Source of the DNA: Sipunculus nudus
Taxonomy: Eukaryota; Annelida; Sipuncula; Golfingiida; Sipunculidae
Length of the DNA stretch: 64,000 nucleotides
Reading direction: 5' to 3'
Assembly (NCBI GenBank): GCA_026874595.1
Contig: CM049312.1
Span: 72,756,429-72,820,428, forward strand
The notes below the pieces were generated by a model. The model saw nothing but the letters and a program-made list of their open reading frames with translations. It did no database searches and was not told where the DNA came from. Positions 11,202 to 24,835 of this stretch are shown here, piece by piece. Both the position numbers and the translations under genes were made by a program. Each line of letters begins with the position of its first letter. Position 1 is the stretch's first letter.

Positions 11202-12090
11202 AGGGAAGAAATGGGCCTTTGTGAAAGAGGATTTATGAAGACATTGTGGAGGGACGTTCTCATTACATTTATAAGTTGCTGGTATTTAGCTTATACTCCT
11301 GACATGTAAGTATAGGCACGCCCCCCCCCCCCTCCAAAAAAAAAAACAATGGTATACCAGGGACGCAAAATATATAGACTGATACTGATATACTGATATA
11401 TTATAACAGTATATTTGTTGGCTGTGAGATACTATGAAACTGTTTATTTCTTAATTTTTATATATTTTTGTTGGAAGTAGCTGCCTCCATTTTTAATGCT
11501 AGTTTAGCTAAGTATATGTATGTACAGAATTTCATTTCGGTATTGTACTGCGAGCAGTTTTAAACGTGTCTCGTAGCCTGTGAACTTTTAACAGCTATAG
11601 CCTTGACAAATTATCATATATCATAAACGATATAAACCAGGAAAGGGCGTTTTGCTTTAGACGTTATGAATGAATATCACAGGTCTTTCTAAATGGTCAT
11701 ATCAACAGTTGAGCGCCCAACCATTTTGTAAAGCGGTAACTCAGGAATATTCTACGTCAAACCAAGGAGGCGGTGCTCACAATCACGTGTTAAATGAGGC
11801 ATTGATATTTATACCAGAAAGATCAATACACGAGTTAAACTCTCATTTGTCAATGAATGAACTTCACGAGAACCACCAGAATAACATTATATTTCAGTGT
11901 TTGTTAAAATTAAAATGCGTTAAATTGCTGTAATAACTTTTGTAATTCCCAAACCTCACCCAGTTGATTTATCTGAAACATCTATTATTTTCCAGAGCTG
12001 ATATAACAATACCAATATTATATTGTTTCTCGATACAATGAGGAATGCAGTATTTCTAGGGCATTTTACTGAATGACCTACTAAGAGAGT
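11202..12090. other. Spacer without recognisable gene
   Basis: Contains a C10 run near 11320 and AT-rich unique-looking sequence. An 87-codon plus-strand frame (11670-11933) shows no domain, no splice context and no homologue in the window. Confidence 0.5.
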
Positions 12091-12106
12091 GACATGGCAA
12101 CTCGCA

Positions 12107-12650
12107 GTTGCGTCACTTTATCTTCAAGGATGGGGAACCCCCCGGGGGGGGGGGGGGGTGGGTGGCTCGCACGCAGTGGAGGGTGATCAAAGTTGGGACA
12201 TTTTTATAACCACACACACAAACACACACACGCACATATACATATACACACACACACATATATATAAGAATGTTACAAAGGCAGCCAGATAAATCCCACA
12301 TATTTAACTGAACTTCAAATCAAATGTGAACAATACTACCTTCAATTGTCTTTGTGAAACATTTCAAATACATTACAATTAAGTATAACTTTTAACAAAA
12401 AATAGGTACATGTATTATGTTTCCAGCATATGTTAATTCTAAACCAAGTTGAGAAAATATATAATATTTCAGAGTAAACTCAGAAATGAATGAAAAATAC
12501 ATATAAATTGTATTTTCTGAATATTTGAATACTAGGGGGGATGATTACATTGTCCACCCCCCCCCCCCCCCTTACTCAAGAGTTAGGGATAAATACCTAC
12601 TCCCCCCCCCCACCACCCCACCCCAGCCCCAGCCTGTATTGACGCCCCTT
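12107..12650. mobile_element. Insertion flanked by a 10-bp direct repeat
   Basis: GCAACTCGCA occurs at 12097-12106 and again at 12651-12660, bracketing 544 bases that contain G13 and C18 runs, a (CA)n/(TA)n microsatellite at 12210-12264 and a right end GTATTGACGCCCCTT. The flank duplication suggests a transposed unit; the class is unknown. Confidence 0.5.
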
Positions 12651-13079
12651 GCAACTCGCACATGCTGATCAGTTCGCCAGTCAGTTAAATTATCATAGTC
12701 AAAATAATTATGATAATATCTGCACAGTCAGAGAATATAAAAATTCATCTGCTTCAAATGAAATCAAACGATGGTGAAATTACATAAAAACAATCCCACC
12801 ATCTTGGTCAATATTCTATATATCGCTATGTTTTATGACAGGTTAATGCTGCAACAGTCCTGTTAGGTTAATTAACAAAAGAGAAACAAGGTTAAATAAG
12901 ATAATCCGGGCCTGATACAATATGGAGTCGTCGGACCATTTGGCTGAATATCATTATACACAAAGGTAATATTTACTTTATGGAGATGTTTCTGGGAGTT
13001 TTTTCATACGTCCTGTAGTATTTTTCAACCCCTCATGTCTACCTAATTTTTGCTATGAATTTTTTAGTTTTGGGGGAGT

Positions 13080-13560
13080 AAATGATAATAAATGATCGAA
13101 GATTTACCTGTTTTTTTTCAACAAGGAAAATGGAGCACCTACCTTACACAGTATTTAAGAAACAGAATAATTTTAAAATTTGAGAAATCAGTCTACATTT
13201 TACAACATATCAAACCCCCCCCCCCCCCCCCTTGTGGCAGTCAAGTTCATTGGCCACATAAAAAACAGCCTCAGTTGGCAGCTGCTGATTGGATGATGTC
13301 ATGTAAACACACTAGACGATATAACCAGCCAAAACAAAGATGGCTGTTACTGTAGGCAAACATCTGATCTGTAGGATCACTGAAAAGGGTAAAAAAAATT
13401 GTAAAACTTAAACTTGAGATTAATCTAAACACTTTTCTTTTCATACAAGGTTGTCACTTCCAAATGCAGCTTTCTAGGAAAGTACTGAAAATTATCAGCC
13501 TTCACGAAAAAAATTTACAAAAAACAGGTGGACACAGGTTGGTGGAACGGAGTATAGTCC
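13080..13560 (+). repeat. Dispersed repeat family R2, copy 1
   Basis: Similar in order to 42180-42480: a GATGTCA/GACGTCA block, AAACAC.ACTAGAC, then near the end GG..GGAACGGAGTATAGTCC versus GGGACGGACTATAGT. Contains a C15 run at 13216. Confidence 0.45.
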
Positions 13561-13999
13561 CTCTTACTTGGAATGTGATGCCCGTGACTTTCATGTATGC
13601 ATTATAATTAGGTGTAAATATGTTCTTCCCGCAAAAGTGAATTTAAACATTAACAGACAAGTCTATTGTTGGTCTCGTTTGTAAAAACCACGTTCTTTTT
13701 TTTACAGTCGACCTTGTTATATCTGATATTGCAGTTTTTTCTTGTAATATTTATACCAGCATCTAGATAAAAAGTATAAAATATGATGATATCAGCATAG
13801 AATGCTCACACTGCGAATCTCATTAAAATCGAGACTAATGTATGTTTATGGTGGGAGAATTATCACTATTCATAATGACATAAAATCAGATGCAGATCTG
13901 TTTCTACGGACGCCTTTCTTTCACATGAGTTTCTGGTGCATTTACCGTTACCATTCAAAACCCTTGGATTACCGTTAACTGGCTTCAGAACCTGCTCTG

Positions 14000-14360
14000 T
14001 CACTCGACACTAGTACACCATGAATTTCACCAAAGAAAATCTACATTATATGAAAGCGCTCTAAGAACATGGAACACTTCAGACAGAAAATATTCTCCAA
14101 CTAGAAAGATGCACTCAGAAAGTGCTGACCTTCGCCAAGGCATCTCATTACTCCTATACGGAACTGTCAGAACTTCAACATGTTTTCTATAACACATTTA
14201 TGGATCCACATGGTGATCCTAACCACCCCCAAAATTATATCAATTCTTCCTTGTAACTTTTTGTGAAATGTTGCTGGCAGAAAAACAGACATATAGACAG
14301 ACAAACAAACCGATGCCGGCACAAACCTAATCTCCTTTGAGGGGGAATTTACAGTAAAAT
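14000..14360 (+). repeat. Degraded non-LTR 3' end-like repeat
   Basis: Ends with GACAGACAAACAAACCGATG...CTAATCTCCTTTGAGG, a 3' tail style common for invertebrate RTE-like elements; a similar tail lies at 53640-53740. No coding part remains. Confidence 0.35.
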
Positions 14361-14519
14361 GGGAATTTTATGGAAAAGTATAAAATTAGACCATGTTATT
14401 ATCATATTATTTCTCATACATGACTATACTTCCATATACGGCAACAGTTACGGTTATGATAATGAAAAGCACAATCACCTGGGACTGACTGTCTTTTTAT
14501 TTGGACTAACGGTATTCCG

Positions 14520-14770
14520 ATAATTTCGACTTGCGACCTGTGACATCCAATTTTAATGTGTACTCTAAATGTCAGCCATGAGCGATTTTGAAGACTCGGA
14601 GAAATAAACCTGTCAGGGATGCGACACGAAAGTACTCCCGGGACAGCGTGCAGGCGGAAATCTGTCTGAGAGTTTGGTGGCAAGGGGACGTGTATCGACA
14701 ATATGGGCGTGTTTCGGCCGGAATAACGATTTTCTGGGCCACGCCCAAATTGTCAAAGTATTGTAAGGGT
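14520..14770 (+). repeat. Dispersed repeat, copy 2 (partner at 0.67 kb)
   Basis: See the shared blocks described for 670-935. The two overlapping short ORFs here are repeat-derived. Confidence 0.6.
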
Positions 14771-15397
14771 ATCGTACGTGTCAGAGGTTTAGACAGACTG
14801 TCATCAGCTTGGCGGGAGTGTTTGAACGTTTAAGTCTTCATGGCTTGTCGACAGGCGAGATTCAGTTGCACAGTATTACACGTATGTATTAAACCGCTGC
14901 ATGTAACAAATTAATAAGTAAGAGGTATTAGCGTCTTCATATATGCTTCGATCATGCGTACATCATGATATTTGTAGCTTAGATCTGTAATAACTCATTG
15001 ATACGGCTTTAAAATCTTTAATATAAGAATGACTAATCTGCAAATGTCATATGCCTTTGTCTGACGTCAGCTGTGTAACCTTCAATGAACTATGGCAAAT
15101 GCACTGTTTACTGCACATTGGATATTTCAGTGATGAGAAAAATAAGGCTAATAGCAGAGGTATTTTAGTCATATTGCTTAAAATTAAATCAACATTGATT
15201 TCTCAGCATTTGAAGAAAAAAAAACTCAAAGTTATAATAAACGGGTGATAATTTCAAAGTCCTAGCCGCTCCATAAACTATGCTTAATGCGCCAAACCTA
15301 TAAATATTTGGGTATATAAAGTAATAAAATTCCATCGGGTCTGACAAGGTCACCAACGCTCTTGAATTAGAGATGAAAGAATATAAACAAGTCTTAC

Positions 15398-15480
15398 CTA
15401 TAGACGAACAACCAGCGTAAATTCTCAACTGGAGTAACTCCAGCGTCCAGAAATATAACTGATGGGCATCAGCTGATGCG
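15398..15480 (-). other. Possible 5' non-coding first exon of gene A
   Basis: A strong donor (CTATAG followed by GTAAGAC) on the minus strand at 15397, preceded by non-repetitive sequence with an AT-rich GATATAACG box near 15490. It would splice to the acceptor at 10582. No coding potential; assigned by position and donor quality only, and the upstream limit is a guess. Confidence 0.3.
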
Positions 15481-15499
15481 GACCGTTATATCCGCATGT

Positions 15500-16890
15500 A
15501 ACTAACTGGTCATAAAGACAAAGCGCTCAGTGTAGTAACGGACCGGGCTAGGAAGACCGTGGGCGAGTCTGGGACCGCAGGAGGGATATGGATGGACAGG
15601 CCTCAGGGAACATCAGGCCAAGGCCGTTCTGGGGTGCTGATCAGGACAACTTTTCACGGGAGAGCTCATTCATACATAAAGATTTATGTCTGCAACTACA
15701 CGAATGAGTAATACCGATTACAAACACACATTTACACATACATGTACACAGATTTTTACCCTTAGCTGACTTAGAAACAGATTTATTTATGTTTTGCCTG
15801 CTTCCACTGCATGTATGTGTTTTTACCTATGTAACTCTTATATATTTCGAACACATTATAGTTTGTCGCTAATTGTGTGCTTAATTATAACGGCGCCACA
15901 GTCGCTAGTATATTATCAGCATATCTGAATATTTAACTCAAGGAATTTATATGTATGAAACTGTGTATGACTGCTTCTGTAGTGCATAAAATAAAAGCAG
16001 AATATATTTAGTCACTTTTAAACGAGTGACCTTGAGTATTGCTTCAAATACAGTAGTCTGTTTCATATTTGCGTGGATATTTTTTCCTGATTTTTACATT
16101 TTCATGGTTTCGCGACAGTTCCATTTTCGCTACCTTGCCATACACACAGTAATCTGCACATGGAATATCCATTATTACATTAATTATTTAAATCTTAACA
16201 ACAACCAGTGAAATTCGTGTACACTCTAAGTAGATAATATCTAGGATGTGACATTCTTTATAATGCCTTCTTTTATTCACAGGTAAGATAAAATACATGT
16301 TCTTATTTATAACCAATTTTTTGGCCTTTCGATTTTTAAACACATAGCCGTGGCTGCGTGGATAATTAAAATACATACTAGTATAACAAATGACAGTTCA
16401 TTCATTTTTACAATAAAATCCCTTTCGCGCATATCGGGAATTAAAAGACTTCGCTAAAAACCACACTCGTGGAACTATGATAAGTTCCAGAGTATGTGTG
16501 ACCCCCTGTGGCAGGCTCGGAAAAAGCATGGTTGATACAACTGTAAACCCGACTATTGTGGCTTGACTTGAAGCTGCAAAAAATGGCTGACCTAAAATGG
16601 CAAGATAGAACTTGTGTCAATTTGGGGTTTTAGCAAAGTATCTCTTTTCGTAGGGCAAATCGGTAGCTTTTGTTAGGTGTCAGTCATATTATAGATTATT
16701 AGTGAGTTGTTGATTTCATACTATGATGATTATATGTATATCTTAGTAGTTTCGCTGGCTGAGTCAATTATATCTCAATAGATTCCTCGGTTCACTAACA
16801 TCAGATTGCCCATATATTGGTCTGTTTATGGGTTTATCTTTTCGGGAAACACATTTTTCACCCAAGTGCGAAAAGGTAACACAAACTGTT
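15500..16890. other. Spacer without recognisable gene
   Basis: AT-rich, no repeats recognised, and only two 61-62 codon frames (plus strand 16026-16211, minus strand 16188-16376) without any domain or partner exon. Confidence 0.5.
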
Positions 16891-16897
16891 TGCTCAT

Positions 16898-16898
<1 letters not shown>

Positions 16899-16977
<79 letters not shown>

Positions 16978-17039
16978 TATATTATATTATATTATATATA
17001 TATATATGACACTAACGCCTTTGCACGAGAGTGTATTTC

Positions 17040-17128
<89 letters not shown>
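16899..17128. repeat. Two long (TA)n tracts split by 40 bases
   Basis: (TA)n with an internal (ATTAT)n stretch to about 17000, then unique sequence with ACTAACGCCTTTGCACGAG, then (TA)n to 17128. The open frames of alternating Ile and Tyr here are artefacts. Confidence 0.95.
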
Positions 17129-17132
<4 letters not shown>

Positions 17133-17894
17133 TCTCCAGGTGTCCTACAAGAAACAACTACTAGAGTGTTCTATTGTATTACACCAGAGCTTTATATATG
17201 TGGTACGTAGTCGCAAAAATGTCTGACGAAACTTGATTTCTATATTTGTAAAATTTTATATATATATATATATATATGCTCAAACTATGATCACATACAG
17301 TAAATTTATAGCCCTGTCTCCAGTATTCTTTCATTGTATCTAACCAGGAAAACATAAAGCAAGTCAACATCACCAGTTAACACAATGACCATGATTCGGG
17401 AGAAGTATGTGCATTATAAATTCATTGATCTCAGCAATATATTATAAAGACATGCCCAGGAAAGCATACTCTTGGGATCCAAACAAAGTGTTTGTTAACA
17501 CATGCACTGAAGATCTCAATATAAACCGTCGTAAAATCTCAATATAAATCGTCGTAATTATTTATTTGGTAATATTAAAAAAAATAATTGTTAGCCCTTT
17601 TAATCTTTACTTTGATCGTAAATAAAATGGTTAGCATGTGGGAAGTGTAAATCCACAAAATCCATTATAAAAGGATACTTGGAAATTCAGTTTGTTTGCC
17701 TTCAGGCGCTGGTCTTTGATCATGTGGTCTCCTGCGGTATATATGACAGAATAACATGCAGAGTCATGTCAATGCCGTGATTTTGATTTAGTCTTAACTG
17801 CATTGACGGAGTAACTTTGACGGACATCAGTACATAACATACGGGATCCTGCTTTTGGATCACTACCCTTGTGCACTAATGTCAATAATATATT

Positions 17895-17898
<4 letters not shown>

Positions 17899-17956
<58 letters not shown>

Positions 17957-18030
17957 TGTATGTATATATATGCAGTAAAAAACCTCGAAATTACGATCAC
18001 TAACGGGACCTCGATGAACCTGTCACGTCT
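17899..18030. repeat. (TA)n plus 40-bp dispersed motif
   Basis: (TA)n to 17955, followed by AACCTC.GAATTACGA.CACTAACGGGA-type sequence that recurs beside (TA)n at 49345. Probably the 3' part of a short retroelement. Confidence 0.6.
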
Positions 18031-18039
18031 GCATGCTTC

Positions 18040-19180
18040 ATCAATTCGTCCAATAATTTTTAGACCTCTATGTAATAAAATGCCTTGATGCTTAACCTCA
18101 CGTCTCTCTCCATGATCATGACGTCTCAGGCTAGCATTTTGTCGCAAATACGGTAATTTTCACCAAAAACACCAACAACTGTTTTAATGGGTTAAAATAA
18201 AATCTCCCTGCACAGCTGACGTTCCAAAAAGAATCAATCATATATTGCAACACTACTCGTCATAGTGAAAATAATCAAGTGTCATCGGCTTGTTCAGGAC
18301 AGTCCGTATACATGGTTCCTAAATATAGGTCCCTTATTTAGACTTCTGCATATCTCAGAGCAGTGGGTCGTTTAATATTAGGAAAAAAAATAAAGGAGAT
18401 AAAACGTCAACTTGGAGGCCTGATATTTTGACAGGAACCAGTGACTTAAGTTACCTTCATATAAAAAAGCGCTGTACATGAAAAATACGGATTATGTAAT
18501 AATCGCCATAGAGTACCAGAAATACCAAAATCATACAAACCTTGTAAACAAACCAGCGTGCCACACCAAGTGATATGCTTTATGACTGTCCATAAAACAT
18601 GAGAAGATGCGAAAACTACCGTCAACACAAAGGGATATTGTCTAATGAATAAACAAGACACATGAATGGATGAACTGTTTTTTTTTCTGATATGCACATT
18701 GTTATGGATCCAGAAAAAGCCTGCCAGTGATCAACACTGACACTAATCCTACCTAGAATAATTTTTTTCGAGAAGTTTATAAAAACTGGAAAGGGGCTGA
18801 TCCCTCTATAGTTGTTAGGGTCTGAACCTGAATCTCCACTTATTTGGTATGGTAATAACCATGCACCTTTTCATCCGACTCCGGCTCATTCAAATAAAAT
18901 AAAAATTGAACAGATAAGTAACATGCTGTGTCAGCAAGGGCCTGCCATAGATAACATGCTTATTACTGGTGTTATCTATTCTGGGTGCTTTGCCGATGTC
19001 TTACTTTGTGATTTTTACATAAATTTCTGGAAATGTGAATGGTTTGTCCAAAATAATGCAATAGTTTTATACGACATATTCCTGTAATCGTTGAGCAGTT
19101 CTTCATTTTTGCTTTATGATTGGCATTAAAATGAATCGGAGTTAAGTTGATCCCAGGCCTGCACCCCTGCGTCTTTCCCA
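18040..19180. other. Spacer without recognisable gene
   Basis: No conserved motif; the 91-codon frame at 18812-19087 lacks domains and splice partners. Confidence 0.45.
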
Positions 19181-19184
19181 ATGA

Positions 19185-19745
19185 TTTACACGTACGACTC
19201 GAATTTGACTCGAGTCCACTTCTTTAAGGAATCAGAATCGGACTTTGACTCGAGTACCTGGACTCGCACCCGCACTCGGACTCTGAAGTATGGACTCGAG
19301 AAAACATCTCGAGTCCATCGTGTGTCCTATAGAAAAGAAAACTCTCCAACGAGTCCAATAGAAAAGAAAAAAATCTGTCACAAATTATATAAAGATTGTG
19401 TACATGGGTGAACAACTCACAAAATATATAAGACTATACATACCAAGTTTTAGTTCTCCATCAGGGGGTAAACGGTTTTTTAATATTTTAAGTAAAGGTG
19501 ATTTGTAAACTTACATAACATTTGCATATTTTGTAAACTTACATAACATTTGCATATTTTGTAAACTTACATAACATTTGCATGATTATCTCAAATATAC
19601 TTTTAAAATTTCTTTAAATAAGAAGATTTGTATCAGACTGGGACTCGGACTTTGACTCGACCCTAAAGGACTCGGACTTTGACTAGGACTCTAGTTGCCT
19701 CGACTCGCACTTGGACTCGGACTCGGATGGTATGGACTCGACTAC
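19185..19745. repeat. GGACTC-rich degenerate repeat, loci 2 and 3
   Basis: Dense GACTCGAG, GGACTTTGACTCG and GGACTCGCAC words at 19185-19330 and 19630-19745, on either side of a 28-bp minisatellite. Translates on the minus strand as Ser-Glu dipeptides, a composition artefact. Confidence 0.7.
19502..19583. repeat. 28-bp minisatellite, 3 perfect copies
   Basis: TTGTAAACTTACATAACATT occurs at exactly 28-base spacing (G at 19505, 19533, 19561) with almost no divergence, so it is recent. Confidence 0.9.
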
Positions 19746-20399
19746 ATGACTTATCTTTCCTAGGCCACCATCTGCGAATATACACATCCCGGGCCAAAAC
19801 AATTTTCTTGTAACACGTGGAATCGACGAGCAATGCACCTCATTAAATGCCCAGGTTTTCCCACTGCTTGGGTTAGTCAGCAATCAGAGATATGCATATG
19901 TCAAATTAACCTACCTTTTTTTCATAGGAATACGTATACATATGAATATGAGCTTTGCTCAGAATCTCAGTAATCAATTCCTAAGACCCTCCCATGTTAC
20001 TACGTTAGACAATGTTTTTATTCGACCGGCTACCTTACGTTTGAGTACGCGTTTCTAAAGTTAAGCGACAATGCACGCTTTAAGCGTCAAGCAAAATGCA
20101 GGACATTTATGAGTTACGCACCCTCCATCGTAAGTAAAATCAGGAACAGGATTAAAAGCAGGACATAACAGCATCTTACCTTGTTCAAATCAACATGCAA
20201 GTCATTCATGAGCTGTCCATTACTTTGTTTTCAACGTCTGCAGGGCGGAAGTGGGGTGACGATGGGCGTTGTTGATTTAAAGTTGCGACTCGATGTCAGA
20301 CAGCTGTCGTTTAAATAGGGACACATCTTGTATGTAACATAAGGGGGGGGGGGGGGGGGGCGGGGATAGCCTTTAATTATTTGCTCTGTTCTGGCATCC

Positions 20400-20890
20400 T
20401 TCCGCCACAGTTCGTTTCTACTTGAAACGAATCTATTCTGTTTGGGCATTGTGGGACGGTCGGGACTAATTCCCTCAACTGTCAAACTTTAAAATAAAAA
20501 TTTGTTACATTTCAAGAAACTATCTATTTACATTCAACATGCGTATACTTACAACATATTACTTATTCGGTAAAGTCCTAACCACAAAACACCGATGCTA
20601 ATGTAATTTTCCTTGAAATATTTTTATTCAACACACTTGAACGGACTATACTGTCTTGTTAACTACATTTATACCTACGCCGCTGGTGTAAATAGGAGCC
20701 CGGTGCAGTGTGGAGGTTAGATTTTGATTCCAGTAATCCCTAAACGGCAGAGTCGTACTCTCATGAGTCTGAGTTTGCGCAGTGCGCTCTTCCGGTTGTT
20801 GCGAATGAGTCACCTTTTTCAAAAAGCCGTTTAAACAAATATATATGGTGGATAAAGACACAAGATAGTTCTCAGAATATTGTAATGACG
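20400..20890 (-). repeat. Dispersed repeat family R1, copy 2
   Basis: Same orientation as 35345-35785: CCGGGACTA/TCGGGACTA, GTCAAACTTTAAA, ATTTCAAGAAA, CATGCGTATA, CCTTGAAATATTT and CATTTATACC appear in order. A 20-base G run lies just upstream at 20343. Confidence 0.65.
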
Positions 20891-20999
20891 CATGCATTCG
20901 CTCTTATTCTAAAACTAAGCGACCTGGATTTTAGTAGTTGAAACATTTCCTTTCTTTTCCGACTTTATCAAATTTAAATCATAATTGAATCTAGTAAGA

Positions 21000-22080
21000 A
21001 CCAAAATCAGTGAGGTCACACCGGTAATTGCAGCTTACAGACCCCCTCGATGTTGGTCAATTTTTCATTTGTGGTGATTTGTAAATGTTACATGACATCA
21101 TTTTGCAATAGGTAGGCTGAATATGGATTCATCAAAACAGATTAAAATTGATTTGATTTCAACTTGGTTCACCGCATTAATAACTAGAAATATGCATTCC
21201 AAGGAATGCCAGCCTCCGACATATAGATTAGGGTCTACACTGTGGGATGCTCCCGAAACCGTGTATGCATTCACTTATTCGGCCCATATTCCAAAGGTAA
21301 ATTCTGCATAAGTGAATATGCGTTTGTGAATATTCCTCGGTGATGTTCCTAAATCCGGTTCATGTTGCGGATCTACACCAATATCTGATCGATTCTTGAT
21401 TGGCCCATTACCGAAAAGCCCTGATGATTTCATTAGAATCCGTTCTAGATTTGTGAGTTGTGAAAAAACACACAACCACAAACAAACACACACACGAACG
21501 GGGATGAACGCATACTCTCCTAACTTAGGCAATACGTTTAGGTTACACCCTGTGTATTTCAACCACCCAGTGCATGCACCACGCATTTATTATTATGACA
21601 TGTCAAACGCTGTTTATCTGAGGATAATGACATTAGGCAACGTCAATTTGTCAATTTATGCTTATTTTCCATATTTTACTGTTATAACTATTTCATTCAA
21701 CAGGGGGTTAATTTACCATTGGCCTAACATTATATCTGAAACTTGGGTTCATTAAAGTTGTAGAAACGGCCTAAATTTTTTTCTAAAAACAATATACCCT
21801 CTAAAGATAAACGGTTGTTGATAAATTCTTAGAGGGACCATTGTGGGTGCATGCTGTGCTATGAACTAACTTCTAATATAAATTCAGTTAAAAAAACGGA
21901 TTGCTGTACAAAAACACTGGAATAGTGCTTATTGAACGTAATTAATTAATATTTCATCTTTAGGACAAAACATATTTTTATTGTAAATGTGAAACCCTCT
22001 CGCTGTAATATGTATTAGCGAATATAATATTTTTTTCCTTGAGAATCGCATCCGAACGTTTGTAAAATTTGAAGGAAGAA
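21000..22080. other. Spacer without recognisable gene
   Basis: The longest frame (21396-21755, 119 codons) overlaps a minus-strand frame of similar size and contains no recognisable domain; no donor or acceptor supports it as an exon. Confidence 0.4.
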
Positions 22081-22390
22081 ACAGGAAGACAGTTAACAGA
22101 AGAAAAACTGAGAAACACACACAAAAAAAATAAAGAGAGAGAAGAGACAGAGAGAGACAGAGAGGGAGAGAGAGGGAAAAGGAGGGAGAGATAGAAAGAG
22201 CGCGAGAGAGAAAGACACACACACATACACATAAAGATACAGACAGGGATACATAAAGATATACAGATTTACAGATGTAAAGACAGACAGGAAGAAGAAA
22301 ACATGTAAGAAATAGAAAAAAGATAGAGAGAAAGACGGAGAGAAATAACGAAAGAAAGAAAGAAAAAGAAAATGAACGAAACAGACAAAG
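22080..22390. repeat. Purine-rich GA/GAAA tract with CA island
   Basis: Roughly 300 bases of GAGA, GAAAGA and ACACAC units, giving three overlapping artefactual frames on the minus strand. Confidence 0.9.
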
Positions 22391-22639
22391 ATAAATGTTT
22401 GTGCTAACGTGTAAGTGAAAGTCACAGAGTATTCAGGAGAGCGCATTTACTTCCAACGGGAATGAACATTCAAGCTGAATTTGAAACTAATCCGCTTTTG
22501 TAGCAAATGCTTTATAAAAAATAGTGACCATTTATTCAAGAACGTTTCTTTCAGGATTGAATTAGGGTGATAATAAAGTTAGAAGAGAGTTTGTTCCCTG
22601 CGGTACTTGAGGGGTTTGGGTAATTAATTCAATACTAAT

Positions 22640-23880
22640 CATGATAAAAGCCATTTTCTTGTTTTTTCTTTTACTCTTGATCACATCTTCAGCCAATTTT
22701 CATGAAATTATTTTAGTTTGTTTTAAAGTTTTCATCACAAACAAAACGTGGGTGAAAACATTGCCTCCTTGTGCTTGGGGGAAGGGGGGACATATCAGTC
22801 ACTTCTTATTTAGGCGCAAAATAAAGTGACAAGCCAAGGGGTATATGATACAGAGTCAGTATATTTATAAATATATAAGGGAACCAGTGTATTTATAAAT
22901 ATATAAAAGCTGCCTGCCCCAGGCAGACTTCATATGATCTCTGTGAACTTTCTTGTTCCGGAAGGCTTGTTCCGTGTGCAATATTGTCAAATCCGTACAC
23001 TAAATATGAAATAATATTTAACGGACCTTAACTGTTTATACAAGCGGTGCTAGTCACGGCAAGTCTCACGATATTACGACATAGTTTTGTTTTTGAGACA
23101 TCTGTATTCAAGTCGTCGCGCAGTGAACTGCTTCTTTCATTGTCCTTGTACAAAATGCGTCATTTCTCACGTCAAATACCCCTGCGTAAGTTTCAAGGGA
23201 GTCGGTTTCACCCTATATGCAAGGGCAGCCAACCGTGACAGTCCGGTCTAGCGTGTGTTGTGCGTGATTTCGTTCCACTTGGCTGACTTCAACTAACATA
23301 TGATGCGGAACATGTTTACCCTGAAAAGAAACATTGCATACATATATATACATTTTTTTTATCTATTTGTCGCTTTATAGCAAAGGCGGGACTGTTTATT
23401 ATCTAATTTTCCTGCAAGTTATAAATTATACCGGCATGCTTCAAGTGCATCTCGACATGCTTCAACGAAAATCCATGCCTCGCTTTTCTCCCCCTATTGG
23501 GTCTAGTACGTGATGTTAATTCTTGCTATATGAGTCATGTTGATGTGAGGGTTATGCTATCCAGAAACGGTGGCATATTATACTTGAAGGGAGTACACCA
23601 AACGACTAAATAACCACTGCAAAGGTAAGCCTTTAGCGCACATTGCTTACAAAATCTGATTATATTGGTATAATTATGATAATAAATAGGTCTATTGGAA
23701 AGTTAAAATTGCGGCAAATACGTGATATGCAGTTTTGGTAAATAAACACGTGTGCATGAGAATCATGCTCTAAATATAGACATCCGCATGGACGGGTGAC
23801 CAGCTCCTATTCATTCAGATAGGGAAATTTAAATGTAGAAGGGTTGGGGCGGCAAGGTACAACGTATGCCCCACCCAAAC
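22640..23880. other. Spacer without recognisable gene
   Basis: Nothing supportable. It has a direct repeat of TATTTATAAATATATAA at about 22860 and 22890 and otherwise unique sequence. Confidence 0.4.
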
Positions 23881-23924
23881 ATTATGAAACTTTATTGTAT
23901 AGTGTGACATGGTTGGTGTCGGGT

Positions 23925-23968
23925 TTCAATATATATATATATATACATATATACACGCACACACACAT

Positions 23969-24009
<41 letters not shown>

Positions 24010-24110
24010 AGATAGATAGATAGATGGATAGATAGCGAAGGTAAAGATAAAGAGTGACGCCTTTTAGATAGTCTAATTTGTTTATTAACAATTATATACA
24101 TATATATATA

Positions 24111-24169
<59 letters not shown>

Positions 24170-24170
24170 G
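23925..24170. repeat. Compound (TA)n/(GATA)n microsatellite
   Basis: (TA)n tracts flanking a short (GATA)n block at 24010-24036. The 116-codon Ile/Tyr frame is an artefact. Confidence 0.9.
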
Positions 24171-24835
24171 TATAGCTAGTGGCGTGCGCTGGGCTAATGG
24201 TTCTTTGCCAGTGGTGTAAATTTTATTGTCTATGTGGCACATTTCAAATATATTAAAAATAAATATGAGGCTTTAAAACATTTATTTCCAGTATATGTTA
24301 ATTTTAAAGTAGGTTTAGATATATATGCTATAGTTAACTCAGTAATGGAACCGAAGTGTATAATTCTAAAAATTAAAATATTTTATTTCCAATATATTCA
24401 ACACCCCACCCCCCCCCCCCCCCCCCCCCGTTTGGGGTTGAATCAGAGGGACATGATATTATTATTATTATCATTATTATTATTATTTGACATAATATGG
24501 TTTAATTTTTATTTTTATTGCAATCCAATATACTGTATGAACTATGAGTTAAACATCATTATTGTGTCATCTTATTCCATAGTTTTCATGCGTTTCCTTT
24601 CCGTAAAACAAAATCTGAATCTGCAACGTTAAACTGACAAATATTTTGACTCCAATGCCGTTGTAACAGGTCCACATGTCATTTGACAAAAAATTAAACC
24701 CAGACAAACAAAACTTACAATTTGTTTATTTCAAAATTCAACATTTTGATTTTTGTTTAAATCAAGGATTATGAATCAATTTAACTCTGATATTAAACTT
24801 CTGTATAATATTAAGCACTTCAACATGTGTTTGCA

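Noticed and set aside
13332-13390. First-exon look: AAGATGGCTGTTACTG followed by a short open frame and a GGTAAAA donor
   Set aside because: It sits in a copy of repeat family R2 and no downstream exon was found.
16806-17226. Ile/Tyr-rich frames
   Set aside because: They are translations of (TA)n tracts; the same applies to frames at 17.9, 24.0, 38.9, 55.8, 60.6 and 62.3 kb.
18812-19087. 91-codon frame on the plus strand
   Set aside because: No domain, no splice signals and ordinary composition.
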